NCBI GenBank assembly: GCA_003141795.1
Contig: PLNO01000297.1
Span: 1-6,639 of the forward strand
Direction: 5' to 3'
Source: Spirochaetaceae bacterium
Lineage (GTDB): Bacteria > Spirochaetota > Spirochaetia > SZUA-6 > Fen-1364
Length of the DNA: 6,639 bases
Under the pieces are notes generated by a model, which ran no database searches, was not told the origin of the DNA, and saw only the letters and a program-made list of their open reading frames with translations. Positions within the stretch are counted from its first letter, which is position 1. Each line of letters begins with the position of its first letter. The position numbers were made by a program, and so were the translations under genes. This document shows, in pieces, positions 1 to 5,479 of the stretch.

Positions 1-245
1 CCTTCGACCGTGCGGATCCGATGAAGCCGTGGGTCTTCACCGACAACGAAAACCGATTGGAGCTCGTGCTCACACCGGTGTGCATCGAGCGCGGCAGCAC
101 GAACTACCTGATCCTCCGAACCAGCCTGCTGAAAGTGTACGGGTTTTTTACCGGGCGGGTACGCCTGGACGACGGTCGATGGATAGTGATCAGGGAGTCT
201 GATCGGCTGTTCGGCTCCGCGGAAGCTGCGGTGAACGACTGGTAG
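1..245 (+). CDS. DUF2804 family protein, C-terminal fragment (5' end outside window)
   Basis: The reading frame is open from the window edge (first full codon at base 3) to a TAG at 243-245, giving about 80 residues. The ATG at 21 is internal, because the frame upstream of it already reads FDRADP directly before MKPWVF. The FDR...MKPW block and the ending VYGFFTGRVRLDDGR...AEAAVNDW match my memory of the C-terminus of DUF2804 proteins, which are several hundred residues long and usually close with a 'G.f.G.v.LDDG...aE...W' strand pattern. DUF2804 has no firmly established reaction, so I assign none. The stop codon lies at the foot of a long inverted repeat. The gene looks unrelated to the sigma module downstream, from which it is separated by about 260 bases. 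The family call is moderately secure because only the tail is visible. Confidence 0.72.
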   Translation, partial: FDRADPMKPWVFTDNENRLELVLTPVCIERGSTNYLILRTSLLKVYGFFTGRVRLDDGRWIVIRESDRLFGSAEAAVNDW

Positions 246-304
246 AGCACCAGCCGCGGCGAGTCTATCCTCGTCGAACTCGACTGACTCCCGCTGGGGT
301 GCTC
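245..304 (+). terminator. Long imperfect hairpin after the DUF2804 gene, possible terminator or mRNA 3' end
   Basis: Three paired segments nest around one centre: GAGCACC (245-251) with GGTGCTC (298-304), GCGG (256-259) with CCGC (291-294), and GAGTC (261-265) with GACTC (286-290), leaving a 20-base loop. That is 16 base pairs starting on the last base of the stop codon. No T-run follows, so it is not a classical intrinsic terminator. It could be a 3'-end stabiliser or lie next to a Rho-dependent site. The pairing is seen in the sequence; the role is inferred. Confidence 0.4.
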
Positions 305-425
305 GATGCAGACAAGCTCTGGTCGGGTACGTGTAGCCGCCACAGGAATGTTCCGGTTTAGCCTCCCGTACGGCCGGCTTTCCTCCGATTCAGTATCTTT
401 ATTTCACGGGCGGACCGGCGGGCGG

Positions 426-452
426 TGTCGAAATCGACCCTCCCTGCTCGAC
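426..452 (+). promoter_or_regulatory. Putative ECF sigma promoter upstream of first DGPF gene
   Basis: TGTCGA at 426-431 is followed after 17 bases by CGAC at 449-452, within CTCGACTACC. The same TGTCGAA and CGACTAC blocks recur at 2159-2187 in front of the second DGPF gene. From memory, the published ECF42 target motif in Streptomyces is TGTCGA in the -35 region with CGA/TC in the -10 region, which this matches. The start point would fall near 458, giving a leader of about 50 bases before the GTG at 509. The rest of 305-425 holds no gene or clear element that I can see. Confidence 0.68.
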
Positions 453-508
453 TACCTTGTGAATGGCGGCCTTCCAATGAACAGAGGCGCGCCACGAGGG
501 AGGACGTC

Positions 509-874
509 GTGAAGTACCTGTGTCTGGCGTACGGGGATCAAAGCAAAATGGAGGCACTGTCCTCCACAGATATGAAGGCGATCGGCCGTGAGTGCGAGCC
601 GCACATGAAGGAGCTCCAGGGCAGCGGCCATCTCCTCAGCGACCAGGGTCTGACCTGGGAGGTGACGAGCATCCGGCCGAAGGACGGCAAGGTCTCGGTG
701 ACCGACGGACCGTTCGTCGAGACCAAAGAGCACGTCGGCGGTGTGTTCTTCATCGAGGCGCGGGACCTGAACGAGGCCATCCGCATCGCCTCGATGCACC
801 CCGCGGCCCACGTGGGCGAGCACCTGGGATGGGGAATCGAGGTGCGGCCGGTCGCGGTCATGGACCCGAAGTAG
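509..874 (+). CDS. YCII-related DGPF-domain protein (first copy)
   Basis: The 121-residue product begins VKYLCLAYGDQSKME from a GTG. That start is chosen because GAGGGAGGA (496-504) sits 4 bases upstream and because DGPF proteins normally open with M-K-Y-L-C-L. The signature DGPF is at residues 66-69, followed by ETKE at 71-74. The segment FIEARDLNEAIRIA (81-94) and the ending EVRPV (111-115) complete the expected dimeric ferredoxin-like fold of about 120 residues. DGPF proteins are small cytoplasmic proteins without a settled reaction; they are repeatedly encoded next to ECF42-type sigma factors, where they are thought to be partners or targets. Only 6 bases separate its stop from the sigma gene, so the two are almost certainly co-transcribed and probably translationally coupled. 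The sequence gives no clue to a ligand. Confidence 0.93.
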   Translation: MKYLCLAYGDQSKMEALSSTDMKAIGRECEPHMKELQGSGHLLSDQGLTWEVTSIRPKDGKVSVTDGPFVETKEHVGGVFFIEARDLNEAIRIASMHPAAHVGEHLGWGIEVRPVAVMDPK

Positions 875-880
875 GCGGCG

Positions 881-2146
881 GTGGCTGAAGCCGGCGGCAG
901 CGCGCAGCGCGTTCAGGACACGGTGGACGCAGTCTACCGTTCCGAGTCGCGCCGCGTGCTCGCGACCCTCATTCGGCTCTTGGGAGACTTCGATCTGGCC
1001 GAGGAGGCGATGCAGGAAGCGTTTGCCGCGGCTGTGCGGCAATGGCCGAGGGACGGCGTGCCGGCCAACCCGCGGGCGTGGCTCGTTTCGGCCGGGCGGT
1101 TCAAGGCGATCGATGCCATCCGCCGCCGCGCCCGCTTCGACGCGTCGGTGGCGAGGCTCGAGCAGGAGCTGGAAGCAGCCTATGGGCCTGACTCGGGAGA
1201 CGCCGCCCGCGACGGCTCCGGCGTCGAAGACGATCGGCTCCGTCTCATCTTCCTCTGCTGCCATCCCGCGCTTGCCGCCGACGCCCAGGTTGCGCTGACA
1301 CTTCGCGAGGTCTGCGGCCTGACGACCGAGGAGATCGCCCGCGCATTTCTCACCACCGCCTCCACCCTGGCGCAGCGCATCGTGCGCGCCAAGGCGAAGA
1401 TCAGGGACGAGCGCATTCCGTACGAAGTGCCGGCGCGCGAAGAGCTCGCCGATCGGCTCGATTCCGTGCTGCGCGTGATCTACCTCGTCTTCAACGAGGG
1501 ATACTCCGCCTCCTCGGGGGCTTCGGTGACGCGCTCGTCGCTCTCCGAGGAGGCCATCCGCCTGGCCCGGCTGCTCATCGAGCTCCTCCCCGAGCCCGAG
1601 GCCATCGGTCTTCTCGCGCTCATGGTCCTCCACGAATCGCGCCGCGCCGCGCGCGTCGACCCCGACGGGGAGATCGTGCTCCTGGCCGACCAGGATCGCT
1701 CACTATGGAACAGGGATCAGATCGCGGAGGGCGTGCGGCTCGTGGAGGAAGCGCTCGGATCCCGACGGTTCGGGCCGTACTCCCTGCAGGCGGCGATCGC
1801 CGCGCTGCACGCCGACGCGGCGAGCCCCGCGGCAACCGACTGGGAGCAGATCGTCGGGCTGTACGACGTGCTGGCCCGCGTGGACCCCTCGCCCGTCGTG
1901 GAGCTCAACCGTGCGGTTGCCGTGGCCATGCGCGACGGCCCTGCCGCGGGGCTCGTGCTCGTGGAGGAGATCATCGGCCGCGGTGAGCTCTCCGACTATC
2001 ACCTCGCCCATGCCGTGCGCGCGGACCTGTACTGCAGACTGGGGAGGAGGGAGGAGGCCGCCGAGGCGTACGCGCGTGCTTTGTCCCTCGCCCTGCAGGA
2101 GCCCGAGAGGCGGTTTCTCATGCAGAGGCTCAAAGAACTGGAATAG
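881..2146 (+). CDS. ECF42-type RNA polymerase sigma factor with C-terminal TPR-like extension
   Basis: The 421-residue protein directs RNA polymerase to specific promoters. Region 2 spans about residues 14-86 (YRSESRRVLATLIRLLGD, AEEAMQEAF, NPRAWL, DAIRRRARF). A linker follows, with the group hallmark DDRLRLIFLCCHPAL at 117-131. Region 4 is about 132-175, with the helix-turn-helix LTTEEIARAFLTTASTLAQR. Ordinary ECF factors stop near residue 190; this one continues for more than 200 residues with YLVFNEGYSAS (201-211), GLLALMVLHESRR (243-255), ELNRAVAV (341-348) and a helical, TPR-like end (376-415). That architecture is the one grouped as COG4941/ECF42. No anti-sigma gene is nearby, consistent with control through the extension. 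The GTG start has only a weak GGCGGCG site, suggesting coupling to the DGPF gene 6 bases upstream. It probably activates the two TGTCGA-type promoters flanking it. Confidence 0.94.
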   Translation: MAEAGGSAQRVQDTVDAVYRSESRRVLATLIRLLGDFDLAEEAMQEAFAAAVRQWPRDGVPANPRAWLVSAGRFKAIDAIRRRARFDASVARLEQELEAAYGPDSGDAARDGSGVEDDRLRLIFLCCHPALAADAQVALTLREVCGLTTEEIARAFLTTASTLAQRIVRAKAKIRDERIPYEVPAREELADRLDSVLRVIYLVFNEGYSASSGASVTRSSLSEEAIRLARLLIELLPEPEAIGLLALMVLHESRRAARVDPDGEIVLLADQDRSLWNRDQIAEGVRLVEEALGSRRFGPYSLQAAIAALHADAASPAATDWEQIVGLYDVLARVDPSPVVELNRAVAVAMRDGPAAGLVLVEEIIGRGELSDYHLAHAVRADLYCRLGRREEAAEAYARALSLALQEPERRFLMQRLKELE

Positions 2147-2158
2147 AGGCGCGGCATA

Positions 2159-2184
2159 TGTCGAATTCGGCCGCGACAATCGAC
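2159..2184 (+). promoter_or_regulatory. Putative ECF sigma promoter upstream of second DGPF gene
   Basis: TGTCGA at 2159-2164 and CGAC at 2181-2184 are separated by 16 bases, one fewer than in the copy at 426. The -10-like block CGACTAC is identical in both places, while the spacer sequences differ, so this is conserved signal and not a simple duplication of the region. It lies in the 57-base gap between the sigma gene and the second DGPF gene. It would give the second DGPF gene its own sigma-dependent transcript with a very short leader. Confidence 0.65.
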
Positions 2185-2203
2185 TACAGGCAGGAGGTGC
2201 AGG

Positions 2204-2623
2204 ATGCGGTTCATGGTTCTCGTCAAATCCACGCAGGAAGCCGAGGCGGGAGTCCTTCCCGACACGGCGCTCCTGGCGGAAATGGGAAAGTTCAACGAAG
2301 CGCTGGTGCATGCCGGCGTGCTGCTCGCGGGGGACGGATTGCAGGCCAGCTCGAAGGGTGCGCGCGTCAGATTTTCGGGGGGGAAGCGGGTCGTGACGGA
2401 CGGACCCTTCGCGGAGACCAAGGAGCTCATCGCGGGCTACTGGATATGGAAGGTGAAGTCTCTGGCGGAGGCCGTCGAATGGGCGAAGCGCGCGCCGTTC
2501 GCCGACGGAAACGAGCTGGAGATCCGCCAGATCTTCGAGGCCGACGATTTCGGGCCGCAGCTCACACGCGAGCTGCGCGAAAACGAGGAGCGGCTGCGCA
2601 CGCGGTCCGCGGAAAGGAAGTAG
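2204..2623 (+). CDS. YCII-related DGPF-domain protein (second copy)
   Basis: The 139-residue product starts MRFMVLVKST at an ATG with a strong AGGAGGTG site (2192-2199) 4 bases upstream. DGPF at 66-69 and ETKE at 71-74 fall at the same positions as in the first copy. GYWIWKVKSLAEAVEWAKRAP (78-98) and the ending EIRQIFEADDFG (106-117) place it in a different DGPF subgroup from the 509-874 protein, whose tail reads EVRPV. An additional charged helical tail (118-139) extends past the usual end. The two copies are therefore diverged partners and not a recent tandem duplication. Reaction and ligand are unknown for the family. Transcription is expected both by read-through from the sigma gene and from the sigma-type promoter just upstream. 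Confidence 0.93.
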   Translation: MRFMVLVKSTQEAEAGVLPDTALLAEMGKFNEALVHAGVLLAGDGLQASSKGARVRFSGGKRVVTDGPFAETKELIAGYWIWKVKSLAEAVEWAKRAPFADGNELEIRQIFEADDFGPQLTRELRENEERLRTRSAERK

Positions 2624-2627
2624 GAGT

Positions 2628-2721
2628 ATGCAGTTCCTCTCCATCGTGCATGCCGATGCGGCGAGCGCCGGACCCCCGAGCTCATGAAGGCGATCCAGGA
2701 CCTGAAGGGCGCGGGTGTCGG
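2628..2721 (+). pseudogene. Frameshifted, truncated remnant of a third DGPF gene
   Basis: An ATG at 2628, 4 bases after the preceding stop, opens MQFLSIVHADAASAG and then meets a TGA at 2685-2687 after 19 codons. In a shifted frame, from about base 2670, the text continues RTPELMKAIQDLKGAGV, which is the expected next part of a DGPF N-terminus (compare LLAEMGKFNEALVHAGVL in the second copy). The similarity ends near 2720, where the convergent membrane gene stops. About 33 of about 120 residues remain, and the DGPF motif itself is lost. One indel plus a 3' deletion explains it. The call rests on family recognition of short segments, so it is moderately certain; a sequencing error could explain the frameshift but not the missing 3' part. 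Confidence 0.6.
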
Positions 2722-2740
2722 TCAGCCGGACACCGCGCCC
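2707..2740. terminator. Strong GC-rich hairpin at convergent junction, probable bidirectional terminator
   Basis: GGGCGCGG (2707-2714) pairs with CCGCGCCC (2733-2740), TGTC (2716-2719) with GACA (2729-2732), and GG (2720-2721) with CC (2726-2727), closing a TCAG loop. Single bulged bases sit at 2715 and 2728. This gives 14 base pairs exactly between the + strand sigma/DGPF unit and the - strand membrane operon. The TGA stop of the membrane gene (2722-2724) lies in the loop. A pyrimidine stretch CCTCTTCT follows on the + side, but there is no pure T-run on either side. Confidence 0.55.
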
Positions 2741-3381
2741 GCTGACCTCTTCTGTCGAAAGAGACGCGTGTAGATGATCGGGATGGGGAGGAAAAGCACG
2801 CACCAGAGAAGGAGCACGAGACACCCGAAGCTGTCCGATGCACCCGTGCCGCTTTGAGACAGCCGCAATGCCGGAAAAACGAGCGTTGGCACGGCGAGAA
2901 CGCCGTTGATCACACAGAAAACTTTGAGGACCTTTTCAGCCCCCCTGCCTGTCGTGGTCGGGACAAGGGCGAAGACAGACAAGCATAGGAACGTGTAGCC
3001 GAGCATGTCCAGCGCGAACGCAGGGGAGCCGGGCGTGAATCGCAGAATGCTCAGGGCGTCGGCCGACGCGGGGTAGGTGCCGAGGCGGAGGACGGAGAGC
3101 TGCAGGTAGTAGACGCTGGCGCAGAGCACGCCGTACATCGTGGCAAGAGCGAGCGCGGCCCTCGTAAAGGTGCGTCGCCCTTCGACCGCGACGCCCGGGA
3201 CGCATGCGATCATCGTCACATACGACGGGGCCAAGAGAAGGCACACGATGTAGCTGACATTGTTGGCCGCGGCGGACGGAGCGATGAGGTACCAGACGAG
3301 CTCGACGGCAAAGAGCGTCACCCACACGACCACCGCGATGGCGCTCCAGTAACCGAGACGAAGCTCTTTTTCAGATTGCAT
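2722..3381 (-). CDS. Unassigned six-helix integral membrane protein
   Basis: The 219-residue product begins MQSEKELRLGYWSAI. This ATG is chosen over the longer upstream frame because AAAGGAG (3388-3394) lies 6 bases before it and because the frame upstream of it is within the DUF998 gene. Hydrophobic segments at about 11-33, 42-64, 74-96, 120-141, 150-171 and 184-205 indicate six membrane passes with a short basic tail (RLFRQKR). I do not recognise a named family and see no catalytic motif. Its start overlaps the end of the DUF998 gene by 11 bases, so the two are one transcription unit and probably translationally coupled; a shared membrane role is likely but unspecified. The stop codon lies inside the convergent hairpin. 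Confidence 0.85.
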   Translation of the reverse strand: MQSEKELRLGYWSAIAVVVWVTLFAVELVWYLIAPSAAANNVSYIVCLLLAPSYVTMIACVPGVAVEGRRTFTRAALALATMYGVLCASVYYLQLSVLRLGTYPASADALSILRFTPGSPAFALDMLGYTFLCLSVFALVPTTTGRGAEKVLKVFCVINGVLAVPTLVFPALRLSQSGTGASDSFGCLVLLLWCVLFLPIPIIYTRLFRQKRSAGAVSG

Positions 3382-3994
3382 GGTGTGCTCCTTTGTACAG
3401 CACGGTTGACGTGACACACATCCAGGTCTGGAGCGTTCCGATATTGATCCGCTCGACGAGACCGAAGTACGGAAGTCTCCGGGCGAAGAAGATCGCAGAA
3501 GTGCCGCCGGCGCAAAAGATGATGATGGCGCACACGATCGAGAAAACGGCAAGCCGGCGCAGGCCGGCGGCCTTCAGCAGCCCAAGACCGGTGACGAGCG
3601 GGGATCCGATGGTGAAGGGAACGATCAGGGCGGTAACGGCGATATGCATCGTGCCCAGGAAGGTGACGCTGCCGCCGGGCAGGTCCTCCGGGAAGAAGCT
3701 GTACGAAAGGGAAACGCATTGCATTGCCAGGAACAGGATCATGCCCCAGAGGGCGGTTTTCATTTTTAGCTCGTTGAACCGGAGGAGCGCTGCAACGCCG
3801 AAGACGATCGAGAACAACGAATAGACGTACAAGATGACGCTCAACACCTGGCGATCGGGCGCTCCTGATCCGGTCAAATCGCTGATGGGCTGCATCAGGT
3901 GATTGTAGCCCTGCCAGAGAAAGCCACCGATCAGGACATGGGACGCGTAGGCCAGCGCGCCTGCGGCACCGGCGAGCAACAGGAAGCGTTTCAT
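3371..3994 (-). CDS. DUF998 family membrane protein
   Basis: The 207-residue product starts MKRFLLLAGAAGALAY at an ATG preceded by GGAGGA (4002-4007) with a 7-base gap; the frame continues upstream to 4090, but that part reads into the divergent promoter and the VOC start. The DUF998 hallmark is visible: after helix 1 comes YNHLMQPISDLTGSGAPDR (30-48), then LYVYSLFSIVFG (55-66), then FFPED (100-104), a conserved-looking H117, and GLVERINIGTLQTW (178-191) before the last helix. About six membrane passes are expected (roughly 5-25, 50-70, 80-100, 112-138, 147-170 and 185-200). DUF998 proteins are poorly characterised; they resemble Frag1/DRAM-type membrane proteins, and no transport or enzymatic role can be given. 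It is the first gene of a two-gene operon and overlaps the next gene by 11 bases. Confidence 0.85.
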   Translation of the reverse strand: MKRFLLLAGAAGALAYASHVLIGGFLWQGYNHLMQPISDLTGSGAPDRQVLSVILYVYSLFSIVFGVAALLRFNELKMKTALWGMILFLAMQCVSLSYSFFPEDLPGGSVTFLGTMHIAVTALIVPFTIGSPLVTGLGLLKAAGLRRLAVFSIVCAIIIFCAGGTSAIFFARRLPYFGLVERINIGTLQTWMCVTSTVLYKGAHHAI

Positions 3995-4018
3995 GGAAGT
4001 ATCCTCCGGGGAAGCCTG

Positions 4019-4047
4019 AGTATAACGGCGGAACACGAGCGTGGGAA
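4019..4047 (-). promoter_or_regulatory. Putative housekeeping promoter of the DUF998 operon
   Basis: Read on the - strand, TTCCCA (4042-4047; 4 of 6 matches to the -35 consensus) is followed after exactly 17 bases by TATACT (4019-4024; 5 of 6 matches to the -10 consensus). Transcription would begin near 4012, leaving a short leader that contains the GGAGGA site. This is a sequence match, not evidence of activity. Confidence 0.5.
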
Positions 4048-4064
4048 CCCTGCCCGCCAAGCGA

Positions 4065-4070
4065 TATATT
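4065..4070 (+). promoter_or_regulatory. Putative -10 element of the VOC gene, possibly giving a leaderless mRNA
   Basis: TATATT (5 of 6 matches to the -10 consensus) ends 6 bases before the ATG at 4077, and no purine-rich ribosome site precedes that ATG (the six bases before it are TCCTCC). Transcription starting the usual 6-7 bases downstream would begin on or next to the A of the start codon. A weak -35 (TGGGAA, 4042-4047) lies 17 bases upstream and is the same hexamer, on the other strand, as the DUF998 -35. Confidence 0.4.
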
Positions 4071-4076
4071 TCCTCC

Positions 4077-4958
4077 ATGCGGAAGATCACCCCGTGTCTG
4101 TGGTTCGACGGTCAGGCCGAAGAGGCGGCACGATTCTACACGTCCCTCTTCGATCGTTCACGGATCATCAGCACCGTCGCATATCCCGAGGGTCAGCACC
4201 GGCCGAAAGGATCGATCATGACGGTCACCTTCCAGCTCGGAGGCGAGGACTTCGTTGGACTCAATGGCGGCCCGGATTTCACCTTCACGCCGGCGATCTC
4301 GTTCTCCGTAAGCTGCAGAACCGAAAAGGAGGTGAACGCGCTGTGGAAGGAACTTGCCGGAGGCGGCACGGTCTTCATGGCGCTCGGCGCCTATCCGTTC
4401 AGCAGCAGGTTCGGCTGGGTCGCTGACAGGTACGGTGTCTCCTGGCAGCTGAACCTCACGGGAGGCGCAACGACAACGATCTCTCCGTTCTTCATGTTCG
4501 CAGGAAATCAGCGAGGGAAAGCCCGGGAAGCGGTCGATTTTTATGTCTCACTGTTCGAGAGCTCCGGCATCGATCACATGGACAGTTACGGTGCGGGCGA
4601 GGAGGAGCCGGAGGGAACGGTCAGGCACGCCGGCTTCACCCTTGCAGGGCAGGATTTCATGGCTATCGACAGCGTCCGGGAGCACGCGTTCACCTTCACT
4701 CCGGCCCTCTCGCTCTACGTGAGCTGTGAGGCGCAGGAGGAGATCGATGGGCTGTGGGAAAAGCTCTCCGCTGGCGGAGAAGAGGTTCAGTGCGGCTGGG
4801 TCACCGACAGGTTCGGGGTGTCCTGGCAGATCGTGCCCTCGGTTCTCAGCGAGCTTCTCGGTGACGGCACTTCGCCGCGCGCGGGGAAGGTCATGGGGGA
4901 GCTCCTCACGATGGGAAAGCTCGATATCGCGAGGCTCGAGCAGGCCGCCGGCCGGTGA
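4077..4958 (+). CDS. Two-domain PhnB-like VOC (glyoxalase fold) protein
   Basis: The 293-residue product is a tandem of two PhnB-like domains of the vicinal oxygen chelate superfamily (often labelled '3-demethylubiquinone-9 3-methyltransferase' in databases, a name not supported by chemistry). Domain 1 (about 3-127) has ITPCLWFDGQAEEAARFYTSLF, GLNGGPDFTFTPAISF, and GWVADRYGVSWQL (113-125). Domain 2 (about 135-256) repeats the pattern as SPFFMFAGNQRGKAREAVDFYVSLF, AIDSVREHAFTFTPALSL and GWVTDRFGVSWQI (240-252). A helical tail follows (MGELLTMGKLDIARLEQAAG, 273-292). The start is the ATG at 4077 because the family opens with M-x-K-I-T-P-C-L-W-F; a GTG at 4041 in the same frame would add 12 residues and run through the promoter. 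Substrate and metal use cannot be read from the sequence. It is divergent from the DUF998 operon and convergent with the ArsR operon. Confidence 0.9.
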   Translation: MRKITPCLWFDGQAEEAARFYTSLFDRSRIISTVAYPEGQHRPKGSIMTVTFQLGGEDFVGLNGGPDFTFTPAISFSVSCRTEKEVNALWKELAGGGTVFMALGAYPFSSRFGWVADRYGVSWQLNLTGGATTTISPFFMFAGNQRGKAREAVDFYVSLFESSGIDHMDSYGAGEEEPEGTVRHAGFTLAGQDFMAIDSVREHAFTFTPALSLYVSCEAQEEIDGLWEKLSAGGEEVQCGWVTDRFGVSWQIVPSVLSELLGDGTSPRAGKVMGELLTMGKLDIARLEQAAGR

Positions 4959-4973
4959 TGCGGCAGGTGCGCA

Positions 4974-4989
4974 GCGCAGAGCACTGCGC
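4974..4989. terminator. Short GC hairpin between convergent genes, weak terminator candidate
   Basis: GCGCAG (4974-4979) and CTGCGC (4984-4989) form a 6-bp stem with an AGCA loop in the 51-base gap between the VOC and GyrI-like gene ends. A second GCGCAG at 4969-4974 can pair with the same 3' arm, giving an alternative stem. No T-run follows on either strand. Confidence 0.3.
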
Positions 4990-5009
4990 CGCGCCCCCGC
5001 GTATTTCCT

Positions 5010-5474
5010 CTATTTCAGGAGTGGTTTGTAGAGCTCGGTCCGCCACTGCGCGGAGTCGGGACCGGACTCGGGCCCCAGAGCGTAGACTTCCCAGAGATCG
5101 GGGGCGGGCTTGAGGCCTTCTGCTTCGATCCACGCGGTGAGCTCACCCCATGCCTCGCCGAGTCCTTCGTAAGGGCCATGGTAGACGGTATGGCTGACTT
5201 TTGCGGCGGGCATTTTTCCCGTCATCACGCGCCCCACGGGGGTCACGGGCGTATTCACCGGCACGCAGATCTCGAAATCGAAAACCTTCGGATCCATCCT
5301 CAGATGATGGGTGAACCACGGCCCGGTGGCTGTGATGCCTTGAGCGGCAATGGCCGCCATCACCTCGGTGAGGCCCGGGCCCATGACCTTCTGGATCTCC
5401 GTGCGCGGGACGGTGAGATGGATCATCGCTGTAATCTGCGCCGGAGTCGTCGTGATCTTCGGTGTGTCGATCAT
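5010..5474 (-). CDS. GyrI-like small-molecule-binding domain protein
   Basis: The 154-residue product is a stand-alone GyrI-like (AraC effector-binding, SOUL-like fold) domain. It starts MIDTPKITTTPAQITAMIHLTVPRTEI, with a GGGGTGA site just upstream. Landmarks are GPWFTHHL (51-58), the strand FDFEICVPV (65-73), the conserved HGPYEGLGEAW (99-109), and WRTELYKPL (144-152), whose glutamate (E147) corresponds to the family's ligand-contacting glutamate. Length is typical for the family. Such proteins bind hydrophobic or cationic compounds and a subset hydrolyse them; the ligand here is unknown. It has no DNA-binding domain of its own, and DNA binding in this operon is provided by the ArsR protein. 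Its start is 5 bases after the stop of the SRPBCC gene, so it is the third gene of the arsR operon. Confidence 0.9.
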   Translation of the reverse strand: MIDTPKITTTPAQITAMIHLTVPRTEIQKVMGPGLTEVMAAIAAQGITATGPWFTHHLRMDPKVFDFEICVPVNTPVTPVGRVMTGKMPAAKVSHTVYHGPYEGLGEAWGELTAWIEAEGLKPAPDLWEVYALGPESGPDSAQWRTELYKPLLK

Positions 5475-5479
5475 GGTCT

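Noticed and set aside
452..1633. A 393-codon open frame on the - strand opposite the DGPF1 and sigma genes
   Set aside because: It is antisense to two clearly recognised genes, its translation is low-complexity Arg/Gly/His-rich text with no family resemblance, and GC-rich coding DNA commonly leaves such long open antisense frames.
2753..2758. TGTCGA on the + strand as a third sigma-type promoter
   Set aside because: No CGAC-like -10 lies 16-17 bases downstream, and it is within the convergent membrane gene with no + strand gene after it.
1703..2824. A 373-codon open frame on the - strand opposite the sigma and DGPF2 genes
   Set aside because: Same reasoning: it mirrors the codons of recognised + strand genes, crosses the convergent boundary, and shows no domain pattern.
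3393..3824. A 143-codon + strand open frame inside the DUF998 gene
   Set aside because: It is antisense to a gene with clear membrane segments and a DUF998 motif, and its own translation is basic and patternless.
4041..4076. GTG at 4041 as the start of the VOC gene
   Set aside because: The extra 12 residues lie over the promoter elements and do not match the family, which begins M-x-K-I-T-P-C-L-W-F at the ATG at 4077.
5465..5470. TGTCGA on the + strand near the GyrI-like gene start
   Set aside because: It encodes the start of the GyrI-like protein (IDT) on the - strand, points away from that gene, and has no matching -10 block.
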